Shown here: positions 1 to 8,217 of the stretch, one piece after another
How positions within the stretch are numbered: position 1 is the first letter of the stretch
Layout of the letters: each line of letters starts with the position of its first letter
Assembly (NCBI GenBank): GCA_963819905.1
Contig: CAWFXP010000010.1
Span: 372,001-436,000, forward strand
DNA from: CAWCQC01 sp963819905
GTDB taxonomy: Bacteria; Actinomycetota; Thermoleophilia; Gaiellales; Gaiellaceae
Length of the DNA: 64,000 nt
Direction of reading: 5' to 3'
Program-made: the position numbers and the translations under genes
Notes under the pieces: model-generated
The model's database searches: none
Told to the model about the DNA's origin: nothing
Seen by the model: only the letters and a program-made list of their open reading frames with translations

Positions 1-642
1 CAAGGTGTCTACGACCAGTTGAAGAAGGACGGCCACAGCGTCGCCGTCGTGCAGAATCCGACGCTCTCGCTCGCCGACGACGTTGACGTGACCAAACGGG
101 CCATCGACGCGCAGAGCGCACCGGTCACCCTCGTCGGCCATTCCTATGGCGGGGTGGTGATCACCGAGGCGGGTACGCATCCCAAAGTTGCGGCACTCGT
201 CTACATTGCCGCTTTCGCGCCGGACAAGGGCGAGTCGGTAAACACTCTGATTGCCGATCCGCCGCCCGGTGCGCCCGTGCCGCCGATTCTGCCGCCGCAG
301 GACGGGTTTCTGTTCCTCGACCGCGAAAAGTTCCATTCTTCATTCGCAGGCGACGTGAGCGCCGAACAGGCCGCGTTCATGGCCGACTCGCAGGTCCCGT
401 GGGGCGTTGATGCCCTGGGCGGCACGGTCAGCGAGCCTGCCTGGCGGAGCAAGCCAAGCTGGTACCTCGTCGCGACCGAAGACCGGATGATCCCCCCACC
501 GGCCCAGCGCCAGATGTCTGCGCGGGCGGGTTCGACCGTTGTCGAGGTCGCGGGCAGCCACGCGATTTACGTCTCGCAGCCTGCAGCCGTGGCCGACCTC
601 ATCAAGAAGGCCGCCTCCGAAGCAAGCTCGGCCGCACGCTAA
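1..642 (+). CDS. Alpha/beta hydrolase, copy 1 (5' end outside window)
   Basis: The reading frame is open from base 1, so the gene starts upstream of the window. It is the same protein as the complete 236-aa copy at 11232-11942, lacking about the first 23 residues. The nucleophile elbow GHSYGG, an acid in ATEDRMIP and a late His in AGSHAIYV give a plausible Ser-Asp-His triad of a soluble alpha/beta-fold esterase-like hydrolase. The substrate is unknown. I count 15 differences from the second copy over 642 bases (about 98% identity), and identity stops about 20 bases after the stop codon. It faces the minus-strand DUF5996-LUD operon. Confidence 0.85.
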   Translation, partial: QGVYDQLKKDGHSVAVVQNPTLSLADDVDVTKRAIDAQSAPVTLVGHSYGGVVITEAGTHPKVAALVYIAAFAPDKGESVNTLIADPPPGAPVPPILPPQDGFLFLDREKFHSSFAGDVSAEQAAFMADSQVPWGVDALGGTVSEPAWRSKPSWYLVATEDRMIPPPAQRQMSARAGSTVVEVAGSHAIYVSQPAAVADLIKKAASEASSAAR

Positions 643-660
643 ACGAAAGAGGATTCTTCG
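1..660 (+). repeat. Direct repeat A, copy 1 (hydrolase gene)
   Basis: This stretch is about 98% identical to 11301-11960 in the same orientation, 11.3 kb away. It covers the hydrolase coding region plus about 18 bases after the stop. The true left boundary lies outside the window. Such a repeat can support deletion or amplification of the intervening DNA. Confidence 0.85.
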
Positions 661-726
661 CGAGCCGCCCGCTTCTCTTCAGCATCGACGACGACCGCAC
701 CGCGCTTGCAAACCGGCCTGTGCACG

Positions 727-1693
727 TTACGGCCTAGCGCCCGGACGGCCGAAGTCAGCGGCAGCGGTGGCTTGGAGTTCCCGAAGTTGGCTGGGAGTAG
801 GGCACCATTTCGAGTCGAAGCTGGTCGTGTCCCAGCCGGCGAGGCGGGCGCCGGCCTCGTAGGCGCTCTGGCAGAAGGCGAGCAGCGTCGTTCTTGGATC
901 GGTTGCCGTCCGGACGGCTTCGTACGGAAGGATTGCCAGGGAGCTGGAAGAGCCGGAGGGGATCCACGAACCGAGCGCGAGCGGTTGGTCTCGCAGTTCT
1001 GGGGGCTCCGGCGCCGTGTAGGAGTAGTAGGCGGCGTCGGGGACATTGTCGTCGCCGGGCCAGAATCCGAACGAGATGACCTCGTGCGAGTACGCCTCCT
1101 GGGTGACGGGATCGGCGTCGAGCGGTCCGCCCGGTCGGCCCGAGAAGCGGGTGACGGCGAGATCCAAGCCGTGCCAGAAGAGGTGCACCGGACTCGTCTT
1201 GCCGTTGAACCAGCCGCTGAACTCCTCGAACACAGAGTCGGACCAATCGAGGATGCGGCCGAAGCGCTGGACGAATTCGCGGTCCCAGGACTGGTGCTCG
1301 AGGTCCTGCGCAAACGGCGTGGTCATCGGGACACGGTACGGCTGCTCCTTGATCTCGACGTCGACGCCGAGTTCGCCGAGCCCGGCGTGGAGTTGGGTGT
1401 CGAAATCCGCGACCGGCAATCCGTCGCCGAGCGGGAACGATCTTCTGCGACCGTCAGCGGTCACGGACGACCAGGGCGTGATCGAGGAAGTCGATCGTGA
1501 TCTCGAAGGTCGTGTCGCGATGATGCAGGCGCCGGGTCGTGAGACCGCGAACGTCGACGTACAAGGGGACGTTCCACCAGTGGTTGCGCGGCGGCGTGGT
1601 CGCGAGCCGGATCTTTCCGACGATCTGGCTGTACAGATGCAGCGTGTCCTTCGTCGCGCGCCAGTCGCTCAGGTGCAGCTCGGGCAGCGTCAT
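727..1693 (-). pseudogene. DUF5996 family protein, split by a frameshift
   Basis: Two overlapping minus-strand frames make up one DUF5996-type protein of about 320 aa. The N-terminal part starts at ATG 1693 (MTLPELHLSDWRATKDTLHL, later NHWWNVPLYVDVRGLTT and FEITIDFLDH). The C-terminal part runs to 727 with SPVHLFWHGLDLAVTRFSGR. The frames switch near 1455-1464, where one extra base after the VVRD codons would explain the break. The start overlaps the UBP gene stop as ATGA, so it is the last cistron of a four-gene operon. DUF5996 has no established function. The break could be a real mutation or a sequence error. Confidence 0.75.
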
Positions 1694-1968
1694 GGTGGAC
1701 CGAGCACGAACGCGAGATTGTCGACGTAGCACCAACTCCAGTCCTCGCCCGGCTCCGCGGAGCGGATGATCGGGTGGCCGGACTCGCCGGCGTGGCGTGT
1801 TGCGTGCCGGTTCGGCGAGGAGTCGCAGCAGCCGATCTTGCCGCAGGCCATGCACATGCGCAGGTGCACCCACGTTCCCCCCATCGCTAGGCAATCGGCG
1901 CATCCGGCAATCTCGTCGGGCAGTTCCGTCACCTTGATGGTGTCGGTGTGCGTGCAGACCGCGCTCAT
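1690..1968 (-). CDS. UBP-type zinc-finger protein
   Basis: This 92-aa protein is essentially one ZnF-UBP domain. Candidate zinc ligands are C5, H7, C23, C26, C39, C42, C47, H55, H59 and H65, and the core WVHLRMCMACGKIGCCDSSP is typical of bacterial members. In eukaryotes this fold binds the ubiquitin C-terminus, but the role in bacteria is unknown. The start at 1968 overlaps the DsbA-like gene stop, and the stop overlaps the DUF5996 start. Both junctions are ATGA, which suggests translational coupling. A decayed paralogue lies at 14160-14420. Confidence 0.85.
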   Translation of the reverse strand: MSAVCTHTDTIKVTELPDEIAGCADCLAMGGTWVHLRMCMACGKIGCCDSSPNRHATRHAGESGHPIIRSAEPGEDWSWCYVDNLAFVLGPP

Positions 1969-2504
1969 CGGGCCAATGCCTCGATCAACGTCGCGGCGTC
2001 GTAGCCGCCGAGGTGGACGACGCCGTCGATGAAGAGGGTCGGTGTGCCCCGCACCTCGCCGGACGCCAGTCCGCTCTCGACGTCGCGACGAATACGCGCC
2101 TGGACTTCGGGGCCGGATCGGTCGCGGTCGAAGCGTGCGACGTCGAGGTCGAGCTGGGCGGCGTACCGCCGCAGATCGGCCTCCTCGAGTGCCTTCTGGC
2201 GGTGAAAGAGCAGCTCGTGCATGTCCCAGAACCGGTCTTGAAACGCTGCGGCCTCGGCCGCGGCCGCCGCCGCGAACGCGTGCGGGTGGATCTCGGCGAG
2301 CGGGAAATGCCGGAAGGCGAAGCGGACACGCCCGCCCATGTCGTGCTCGACGCGTTCGATCTCGTGAAACGCTCGCCGCGAATACGGGCATTCGTAGTCG
2401 CCGTACTCGAGGATGAGAGGACCGGCCCTCGGACCGCGGACGTGATCGACCGCCTCATCGAGCGGCTCGGTCGACTGTTTCGCTTGCATCGCCTTGGCCG
2501 TCAT
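1965..2504 (-). CDS. DsbA/FrnE-like thioredoxin-fold protein with a single cysteine
   Basis: This 179-aa protein has the DsbA-like thioredoxin fold. The active-site position reads ECPYS, so the second cysteine of CxxC is replaced by Ser, and the cis-Pro loop is GTPTLF near residue 155. The whole protein contains only one Cys. No signal peptide is evident, so it is probably cytosolic. It resembles the thioredoxin domains found beside NhaA antiporters. A monothiol site argues for glutathionylation-like or mycothiol-linked chemistry or a binding role rather than disulfide formation; that is inference. The start overlaps the LUD gene stop (TGATG) and the stop overlaps the UBP finger start. Confidence 0.8.
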   Translation of the reverse strand: MTAKAMQAKQSTEPLDEAVDHVRGPRAGPLILEYGDYECPYSRRAFHEIERVEHDMGGRVRFAFRHFPLAEIHPHAFAAAAAAEAAAFQDRFWDMHELLFHRQKALEEADLRRYAAQLDLDVARFDRDRSGPEVQARIRRDVESGLASGEVRGTPTLFIDGVVHLGGYDAATLIEALAR

Positions 2505-3130
2505 CAGAAACCTACCGACTGGCGAATGAGGACGACGTGGATGCGGCCGGGCAGCTCCTGGTGGATCTCGAGAACCTTTCCGATGAAGCTGTTCTGCCCA
2601 TAGGCCGCGTAGGCGCGGGCGTCCTCGAGTGGCAGGCTGTGCTCGTAGATCCGCTCGCGTGCCGCCTCCGGGCTGGGGACGAGCTTCTGCGCGCCGACGA
2701 CGAAGATGACGTTGGCGGCGCCCCAGGCGTAGGAGGCGAGCTGGCTGCCGGAGGCCGAGGCGATGACGAGGGTTCCGTCGCGGGTGACCGCGTGGACGCT
2801 GCCGAGCGCGTACTCGGGCTGGCCGGCGATCGCCTTCATCTCCGGCAGCTGGGTAGCGAAGTCGAGCGCCATCATCTTGGTGCGCGCCGCGTCGTACGCT
2901 CCGCCCTCGTCGATCGCATCCGCGATGCCGGTCTCCTCAAGCGTCACGGAGGTGTTGGTCATCACCGAGGAGCCCTCCGGGATGCGGGCCAGGACGGCTT
3001 CGCGCGCGGCGGCTAGGTCATCGACGACCTCGACGCTGAATCCGTGTTCCTCGAGTGCCACGACCGTGTCCGCGAGCGTCTGCTCGTCAGGAAGCGTGGT
3101 GTAGCGGTCAGGTGTTTGGGTTGTGCTCAT
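2504..3130 (-). CDS. LUD domain protein (LutC-like)
   Basis: This 208-aa LUD (DUF162) protein starts at ATG 3130 behind a strong AAAGGAGGAG ribosome site. The family motifs visible are SVMTNTSVTLEETGI near residue 60, GSVHAVTRDGTLVIASASGS in the middle and VIFVVGAQKLV. LutC-type LUD proteins take part in lactate oxidation with LutA and LutB, but those partners are absent here. Stand-alone LUD proteins have no firm role. It is the first full-length gene of the minus-strand operon and is preceded by a 30-codon ORF that overlaps its start. Confidence 0.8.
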   Translation of the reverse strand: MSTTQTPDRYTTLPDEQTLADTVVALEEHGFSVEVVDDLAAAREAVLARIPEGSSVMTNTSVTLEETGIADAIDEGGAYDAARTKMMALDFATQLPEMKAIAGQPEYALGSVHAVTRDGTLVIASASGSQLASYAWGAANVIFVVGAQKLVPSPEAARERIYEHSLPLEDARAYAAYGQNSFIGKVLEIHQELPGRIHVVLIRQSVGF

Positions 3131-3219
3131 CGGTGCTCCTCCTTTGGTCGGGGATCGATGTCTGCGACATCCGGGAGCCGACTGGAGACGAGCAGGTCGC
3201 GCAGCCGTCGAGCCGTCAT
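3127..3219 (-). CDS. Small ORF, 30 aa, between LLM stub and LUD gene
   Basis: A 30-codon frame starts at ATG 3219 and ends in a TGA that overlaps the LUD start as ATGA. Its own ATG overlaps the stop of the LLM luciferase stub, also as ATGA, and a GAGGAGCGG sequence sits just upstream. The peptide begins MTARRLRDLLVSSRL and is basic, then acidic. I do not recognise it. It may be a coupling leader peptide or the tail of a deleted gene. Confidence 0.4.
   Translation of the reverse strand: MTARRLRDLLVSSRLPDVADIDPRPKEEHR
3157..3171. promoter_or_regulatory. Perfect palindrome upstream of LUD gene
   Basis: GATGTC and GACATC form a perfect inverted repeat around a 3-base spacer, 26 bases upstream of the LUD start and inside the 30-codon ORF. 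It could be a repressor operator. No regulator can be assigned from the sequence. Confidence 0.3.
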
Positions 3220-3377
3220 CGATCCGCTCCTCTCGAGGTTGTCGGCGGATGGTCCTGGACACCGGTCAGGTCGTAGCCGAGACGGTCGGCAAGGCGAGCT
3301 GTCTCGAGCACGCCGACCGGGTCGCCGGCGTCGGGCGTAAGGAAGTAGCCGAACTCGATTGGATGTCCGTAGTCCAT
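3216..3377 (-). pseudogene. N-terminal stub of an LLM (luciferase-like) flavin oxidoreductase
   Basis: The 53-codon frame from ATG 3377 matches the start of luciferase-like monooxygenases: IEFGYFLTPDAGDP, then ARLADRLGYDLTGVQDHP. Homology stops right after the QDHP motif, and the frame ends in PPTTSRGADR. About 250 residues of the family are missing, so this is an internal deletion rather than a functional enzyme. Its stop overlaps the next small ORF. A shortened copy of the 34-bp upstream motif lies about 80 bases before the start. Confidence 0.7.
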
Positions 3378-3456
3378 TTGGCTCCGGGCTAACTGCGGAG
3401 ACGCAGCCCGCCAGGATGGTCGCGATGCCTTCGAGGATGAGGACCGGCGGGCGCGA

Positions 3457-3477
3457 TCGAATCCGCCAGTGGCCAGT
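3457..3477 (-). promoter_or_regulatory. Upstream motif, shortened copy D
   Basis: On the minus strand this reads ACTGGCCAC followed directly by TGGCGGATTCGA. It equals the motif at 8106-8139 with 13 bases removed between two CCAC repeats. It lies between the LLM stub and the divergent LAL regulator gene. Confidence 0.45.
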
Positions 3478-3522
3478 CGACGCAGCCTGTCCTCAGGCGT
3501 ATAACGTCGGGTAACCAGCCAG

Positions 3523-6315
3523 ATGGCCATGCTCTCCCCCGTCCGATGGCACGCGGTCGAGCTGACGGGCCGGCGCAGGGAACGCGACGTGCTCGACCGG
3601 CTCATCGAGGCTGTTCGCGCGGGCGAGAGCCGGGCGCTTGTCGTGCGTGGCGAACCGGGCGTGGGCAAGACGGCGCTGCTCGAGTATGTGCTCGAGCAAG
3701 CGTCTGGCTGCCGCGTGGTGCGCGCCGTCGGCGTCCAATCGGAGATGGAGCTTGCCTTCGCCGGGTTGCACCAGTTGCTGGCGCCGCTGCTCGACGGTCT
3801 CGAGCGTCTCCCGGCTCCGCAGCGGGATGCGCTTCGGTCGGCGTTCGGCCTCAGTCCAGGGTCGGCGCCGGATCGCTTCTTCACCGGCCTGGCTGTCCTC
3901 ACCCTGCTCTCCGACGCGGCGGATGAGCAACCTGTGGTCTGCCTGGTGGATGACGAACAGTGGCTCGATCGCGCCTCGGCGCAGGCCCTCGCATTCGTCG
4001 CCCGCCGCCTGGAGGCGGAATCGGTCGGCTTGGTCTTCGCGACTCGCGGGACGGGCGACGAGTTGGCGGCCTTGCCGCAGCTCGTGGTCGAGGGTTTGCA
4101 CGAGGACGACGCGCGGGCGCTGCTCGACTCGGCGTTCACCGGGCCCCTGGACGCGCGGGTCCGGGACCAGATTGTCACCGAGACGCGGGGTAATCCCTTG
4201 GCGTTGTTGGAGCTGCCGCAGGGAGTGACGCCTGCTGAGTTGGCGGGCGGGTTCGCACTCCCCGGCGCGTTGCCGCTCTCGGGGCGGATCGAGGAGAGCT
4301 TCCGACGACGCCTGGGCGCTCTTCCGGTCGAGACCCGGCGCCTGCTGCAGCTCGCGGCCGCGGATCCAGTGGGCGAGCCGTCGCTCCTTTGGCACGCTGC
4401 CGAGCGGCTCGCAATCGGGAGTGAGGCTGCGGCGCCCGCGGTCGAGGCCGGACTGATCGTGTTCGGCGCGCGCGTGCAGTTTCGTCATCCCCTGGTGCGC
4501 TCGGCGGCCTACCGGTCGGCGTCACTCCAGGAGAGACAGGAGGTCCACGGCGCGCTGGCGGAGGTCACCGATGCGGAGATCGACCCCGACCGGCGCGCCT
4601 GGCACCGGGCCCAGGCTGCGCCCGGACCCGACGAGGACGTCGCCGGAGAGCTCGAGCGCTCGGCTGGCCGCGCCCAGGCGCGCGGGGGACTGGCCGCAGC
4701 GGCCGCCTTCCTCGAGCGCGCGGCGATGTTGACGCCGGAACCCGCTCGCCGTGCGCAACGGCTGCTCGCGGCGGTCAGAGCGAAGCGCGACGCCGGCGCG
4801 CTCGAAGCGGCACTCGGACTGCTGGTCGCGGTCGAGGCTGGGCCCCTCGACCCACTGTCGGCCGCCGAGGTGGAGCATCTGCGCGGGCAGATTGCGTTGG
4901 AGCAGCAACGCGGCCGCGACGCCGCTCGGCTGCTCCTCAGCGCGGCCAGACGGCTCGAGCCGCTCAACGCCGACCTGGCGCGCGAGACGCACCTGGAGGC
5001 GCTCGTGGCCGCGATGTGGGTCGCCGACCTGGACAACCCCGGCGGCGTGCTGGCTGCCGCCGAGGCCGCACGCGCCGCGCCCACTGGTCCCGAACCGCCG
5101 CGTCCGGTTGACGTCCTGCTCGATGCGTTGGCGATCCGGTTGACGGACGGCTACGCAGCGGCCGCGCCGATCCTGACCTCGGCACTCGAGCAGGTTCTTG
5201 CTTCGGACGTCAGCACCGACGAGGTCGGCCGCTGGCTCTGGCTCGCCGGTTCGAGACCCAGCGCCACGGTCGCCGTCGAACTGTGGGACGCCGAGTCGTG
5301 GCATTTCCTGGCCGCTCGCCAGGTTCAGCTCGCCCGCGACACGGGCGCGCTCGCGCATTTGCGTCTCGCGCTCAACCTCCTGGCGGGAACCCACCTTCTC
5401 GCCGGCGAGTTGACCACGGCAGCCCAAATCATCGAAGAAGATCGGCTGATCGCGGAGGCGACCGGGAACGCGCCGATTGTCTACACCGAGATGTTGCTGG
5501 CGGCCTGGCGCGGGCGGGAGGCACAGGCCGCCGAGTTGATCGAGGCGACTTTGCAGGAGGCGACCGCACGCGGTCTGGGCAGGTTTGTCGCCTTCGCGAG
5601 TTACGCGAGCTCGGTGCTCGAGAACGGCCTCGCTCGTCACGAGACAGCGCGCGACGCCGCCTGGCGAGCGTTCGAGCGCGACCTCGTGGGGTTCGAGCCC
5701 CTTGTCGTGCCCGAGCTGGCCGAGGCGGCTTCCAGGACCGGCGACGTAGCCCTCCTCAGGACCGCGCTCGCGTGGCTGTCGGAGCGCACGCGTGTGACAG
5801 CGAGCGAGTGGGCGCTCGGGATCGAGGCCCGGGTTCGCGCCCTGCTCAGCGAGGGCGAGGCCGCCGAGAGTCTCTACCGCGAGTCGATCGAGCGCCTCGA
5901 CCGTACCCCGGTGCGCGTGGAGCTTGCCCGCGGCCATCTGCTCTACGGCGAATGGCTGCGACGCGAGAACAGACGCCTTGACGCGCGCGAGCAGCTGCGC
6001 ACTGCCGATGACATGCTCGCGACGATGGGCGTGGAGGCGTTCGCCGAGCGGGCCAGGCGCGAGCTCCTGGCCACCGGCGCGACCGCCCGCAAGCGCACCG
6101 ACGAGACCCGCGGCGAGCTCACCGCCCAAGAGGCCCAGATCGCGCGACTCGCCCGCGACGGCCTCTCGAATCCGGAGATCGGCACCCGGTTGTTCATCAG
6201 CCCCCGGACGGTGCAATACCACTTGCGCAAGGTCTTCATGAAGCTCGGCATCAGCTCGCGCAACCAGCTCGACCGCGTCCTGCCCAGCGACGCGACCCCC
6301 GTCCGGCCGCTCTAG
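3523..6315 (+). CDS. LuxR-family LAL regulator (AAA ATPase plus C-terminal HTH)
   Basis: This 930-aa regulator has a Walker A GEPGVGKT at residues 43-50 and a Walker B-like VCLVDDEQWLD near 142. A long alpha-helical, TPR-like middle region follows. The C-terminal LuxR helix-turn-helix starts at LTAQEAQIARLARDGLSNPE and includes FISPRTVQYHLRKVF. Size and order fit the MalT/LAL class, in which ATP and an inducer control DNA binding. ATGs at 3523 and 3529 are both possible and neither has a clear ribosome site. It is transcribed away from the LLM stub and toward pirin. A shared upstream motif flanks it on both sides, so it is a candidate controller of those genes (inference). Confidence 0.88.
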   Translation: MAMLSPVRWHAVELTGRRRERDVLDRLIEAVRAGESRALVVRGEPGVGKTALLEYVLEQASGCRVVRAVGVQSEMELAFAGLHQLLAPLLDGLERLPAPQRDALRSAFGLSPGSAPDRFFTGLAVLTLLSDAADEQPVVCLVDDEQWLDRASAQALAFVARRLEAESVGLVFATRGTGDELAALPQLVVEGLHEDDARALLDSAFTGPLDARVRDQIVTETRGNPLALLELPQGVTPAELAGGFALPGALPLSGRIEESFRRRLGALPVETRRLLQLAAADPVGEPSLLWHAAERLAIGSEAAAPAVEAGLIVFGARVQFRHPLVRSAAYRSASLQERQEVHGALAEVTDAEIDPDRRAWHRAQAAPGPDEDVAGELERSAGRAQARGGLAAAAAFLERAAMLTPEPARRAQRLLAAVRAKRDAGALEAALGLLVAVEAGPLDPLSAAEVEHLRGQIALEQQRGRDAARLLLSAARRLEPLNADLARETHLEALVAAMWVADLDNPGGVLAAAEAARAAPTGPEPPRPVDVLLDALAIRLTDGYAAAAPILTSALEQVLASDVSTDEVGRWLWLAGSRPSATVAVELWDAESWHFLAARQVQLARDTGALAHLRLALNLLAGTHLLAGELTTAAQIIEEDRLIAEATGNAPIVYTEMLLAAWRGREAQAAELIEATLQEATARGLGRFVAFASYASSVLENGLARHETARDAAWRAFERDLVGFEPLVVPELAEAASRTGDVALLRTALAWLSERTRVTASEWALGIEARVRALLSEGEAAESLYRESIERLDRTPVRVELARGHLLYGEWLRRENRRLDAREQLRTADDMLATMGVEAFAERARRELLATGATARKRTDETRGELTAQEAQIARLARDGLSNPEIGTRLFISPRTVQYHLRKVFMKLGISSRNQLDRVLPSDATPVRPL

Positions 6316-6352
6316 CGGCGGCTGGCCTGTCACGGTCGGCGGGCGCGCGCGA

Positions 6353-6386
6353 ACTGGCCAGTGGCGCTGTGCACCGGCGGACGCGA
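6353..6386 (+). promoter_or_regulatory. 34-bp upstream motif, copy A (pirin)
   Basis: The motif begins ACTGGCCAGT (a 10-base palindrome), continues with GCTGTGCACCGGCGGA and ends CGCGA. It aligns without gaps to 8106-8139 and 12215-12248. It ends 63 bases before the pirin start codon, a usual place for a promoter or operator. Confidence 0.5.
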
Positions 6387-6449
6387 ACGCACTCCTCACG
6401 ACTGACACTCACTTGAAGCGATCCGCGTAACGGCCCGAAAGGAGAGGCG

Positions 6450-7268
6450 ATGAAAGAGCAACTTGAAGCGACAGGACGCGCAACCGCTCTCGTTGAAGAC
6501 GCAGCGTTGATCCGGGTGATGGGGTTCCCCGTCCTGGAGGCCCTGCCTTCCCGCTCGATCCCGTACGAACGGGTCGATCCATTCATCCTTGTTCACGAGG
6601 GTCGCCTCCGGCTGTCGGACATGAAGGGCGTGGACACCAGGCATCCCCACCGGGGGTTCGACAACCTCTGGTACGTCCTCGAGGGGTCGGTCAGTACGGG
6701 CCACAGCACAGGGCCGGGCGGAGCTATGGAGCGGGCGCGACTGTCCGCGGGCGCGCTTCTGGCGCTGAGGACGGGGCGAGGTGCATGGCACGCCGAGGCA
6801 ATCGGGGCGGATGAGCTCGAGGAGGGCCAGGCCGACAGCGAGTTCCGAGGCGTGCTGTTCTGGGTGAACCTCGCCCGAAAGGACAAGCAGGCGGAGCCGA
6901 GCGCACAGGTGCTGCAACCGGAGCAGATCCCCGTGCGACAGGAGGGGGACGCGACGGTGCGGGTGTTGGTGGGCGAGGGCTCTCCCATTCGTTTGGGGAC
7001 GCCCGCGCTCATCCTCGACGTCGAGCTGCCGGAAGGCGGGGCGGTCACCACACCCGTGCCGCCCGAGTTCCAGGGCTTCGCCTACGTGCTGGAAGGCGAG
7101 GCGGCGTTCGGCGCCAACATCCGTCGGGCGAGGCCTCCCCAGCTCGTCCTCCTCGGTCGCGGCGATGAGCTCAGGGTCACCGATGCCTCCCCCGGCACTC
7201 GGTACCTGCTCATGGCGGGGCAGCCGTACGGGGAGGTACCCGTCTTCAACGGGCCGTACGTGGATTAG
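6450..7268 (+). CDS. Pirin family protein
   Basis: This 272-aa bicupin starts at ATG 6450 behind AAAGGAGAGG. The pirin signature is present in the N-terminal cupin: DTRHPHRGFDNLWYVLEGS near residues 61-79, with the metal-binding histidines. The C-terminal cupin follows, with FQGFAYVLEGEAAF. Pirins bind iron and some act as quercetin dioxygenases or redox-sensitive regulators; no substrate can be predicted here. It is probably cytosolic. The gene is followed after 30 bases by a NiCoT-like permease, so the two may be cotranscribed. Confidence 0.88.
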   Translation: MKEQLEATGRATALVEDAALIRVMGFPVLEALPSRSIPYERVDPFILVHEGRLRLSDMKGVDTRHPHRGFDNLWYVLEGSVSTGHSTGPGGAMERARLSAGALLALRTGRGAWHAEAIGADELEEGQADSEFRGVLFWVNLARKDKQAEPSAQVLQPEQIPVRQEGDATVRVLVGEGSPIRLGTPALILDVELPEGGAVTTPVPPEFQGFAYVLEGEAAFGANIRRARPPQLVLLGRGDELRVTDASPGTRYLLMAGQPYGEVPVFNGPYVD

Positions 7269-7298
7269 GTCCCGGCCAGCCCTGCCAGAGGTGATCCG

Positions 7299-7985
7299 GT
7301 GTTCGGCCTCGACGAGAGAATCGCCGCGTCTTCCGACGGCGCCCCGATCTGGATCGTTCTCGCCGTCGCGGTTCTTCGCGGACTACGCCATGCGACCGAC
7401 GCGGATCATCTCGCCGCCGTGACGACGCTCGTGGCGAACGGACGGGAGCGCGCCGCTCGCCGCGCCGGGGAGCTCGGGCTCGCCTGGGGCCTCGGCCACG
7501 CGGCGACGCTGTTGGCCTTCGGGCTTCCGATCCTGCTTCTCGACGGTGTTCTTCCGCAGCAGGTTCAGCAGGCTGCGGAGACGGCGATCGGCTTCACCAT
7601 CGTCTACCTCGCCCTCCGCCTATTGGTCCGCTGGCGCCGTGGCGAGCTCAGCTTCCATGCGCACCCGCACGCGCACGGTGCGCGCACGCGCAGGACAGCC
7701 TTCGCGATCGGGCTCGTGCACGGGATGGCCGGAAGCGCGGGCGTCGGCGTGCTCGTCATCGCATCGGTTCGCTCGACGGGCCTCGCGGTCACCTCACTCG
7801 TCCTCCTGGCCGTCTTCACGGCCGTCTCCATGAGCCTCCTGTCCAGAGGGTTCGGCTCGATGCTCGTCTCGCGTACCGCCCGCGCGGCATTCGGCGCCGT
7901 TGCGCCCGCCCTGGGCGGGGCAAGCCTTGCTTTCGGAGTCTGGTACGCCACGGCGGCCTGGAGCCTCGCTCCGTACCCGCTCTAG
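7299..7985 (+). CDS. NiCoT/UreH-like nickel-cobalt permease
   Basis: The 228-aa membrane protein starts at GTG 7299 behind CAGAGG. The segment RHATDADHLAAVTTL near residue 29 carries the HX4DH-type signature of the nickel/cobalt transporter family. Further histidines lie in HAHPHAHG between helices and in LVHGMAGSAGVG. About six hydrophobic segments are visible. It is shorter than classical NiCoT proteins (about 330 aa) and closer to UreH-like members. Metal specificity cannot be told from sequence. It lies just after pirin, a metal-dependent protein. Confidence 0.7.
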   Translation: MFGLDERIAASSDGAPIWIVLAVAVLRGLRHATDADHLAAVTTLVANGRERAARRAGELGLAWGLGHAATLLAFGLPILLLDGVLPQQVQQAAETAIGFTIVYLALRLLVRWRRGELSFHAHPHAHGARTRRTAFAIGLVHGMAGSAGVGVLVIASVRSTGLAVTSLVLLAVFTAVSMSLLSRGFGSMLVSRTARAAFGAVAPALGGASLAFGVWYATAAWSLAPYPL

Positions 7986-8105
7986 ACCTGGCTAAGAATC
8001 GCCTGAACGCTGAGGTCCCGCCGAGGAAGGCGTGATCCCCGCTGCGTAGCAGACTGCTTCGAAGTTACACGGGCACTGCTCCGCCTTGTGCCTGCGGGGG
8101 AGACG

Positions 8106-8139
8106 ACTGGCCACTACCGCTGTCCACTGGCGGATGCGA
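8106..8139 (+). promoter_or_regulatory. 34-bp upstream motif, copy B (F420-type reductase)
   Basis: The copy reads ACTGGCCACTACC, then GCTGTCCACTGGCGGA, then TGCGA. It shares most positions with the copies at 6353 and 12215 and ends 78 bases before the GTG start at 8218. Confidence 0.5.
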
Positions 8140-8217
8140 CCCGACCCCTCAGGATCGAGGCTTGATCCCGATCGTCCAGCTGATCCAGTACGACGACCCG
8201 AACGAGGAGGGCTTGGT

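Noticed and set aside
4522..6408. A 628-codon open frame antisense to the LAL regulator gene
   Set aside because: It mirrors the strongly biased third positions of the LuxR gene, has no family features and no ribosome site. It is a high-GC shadow frame.
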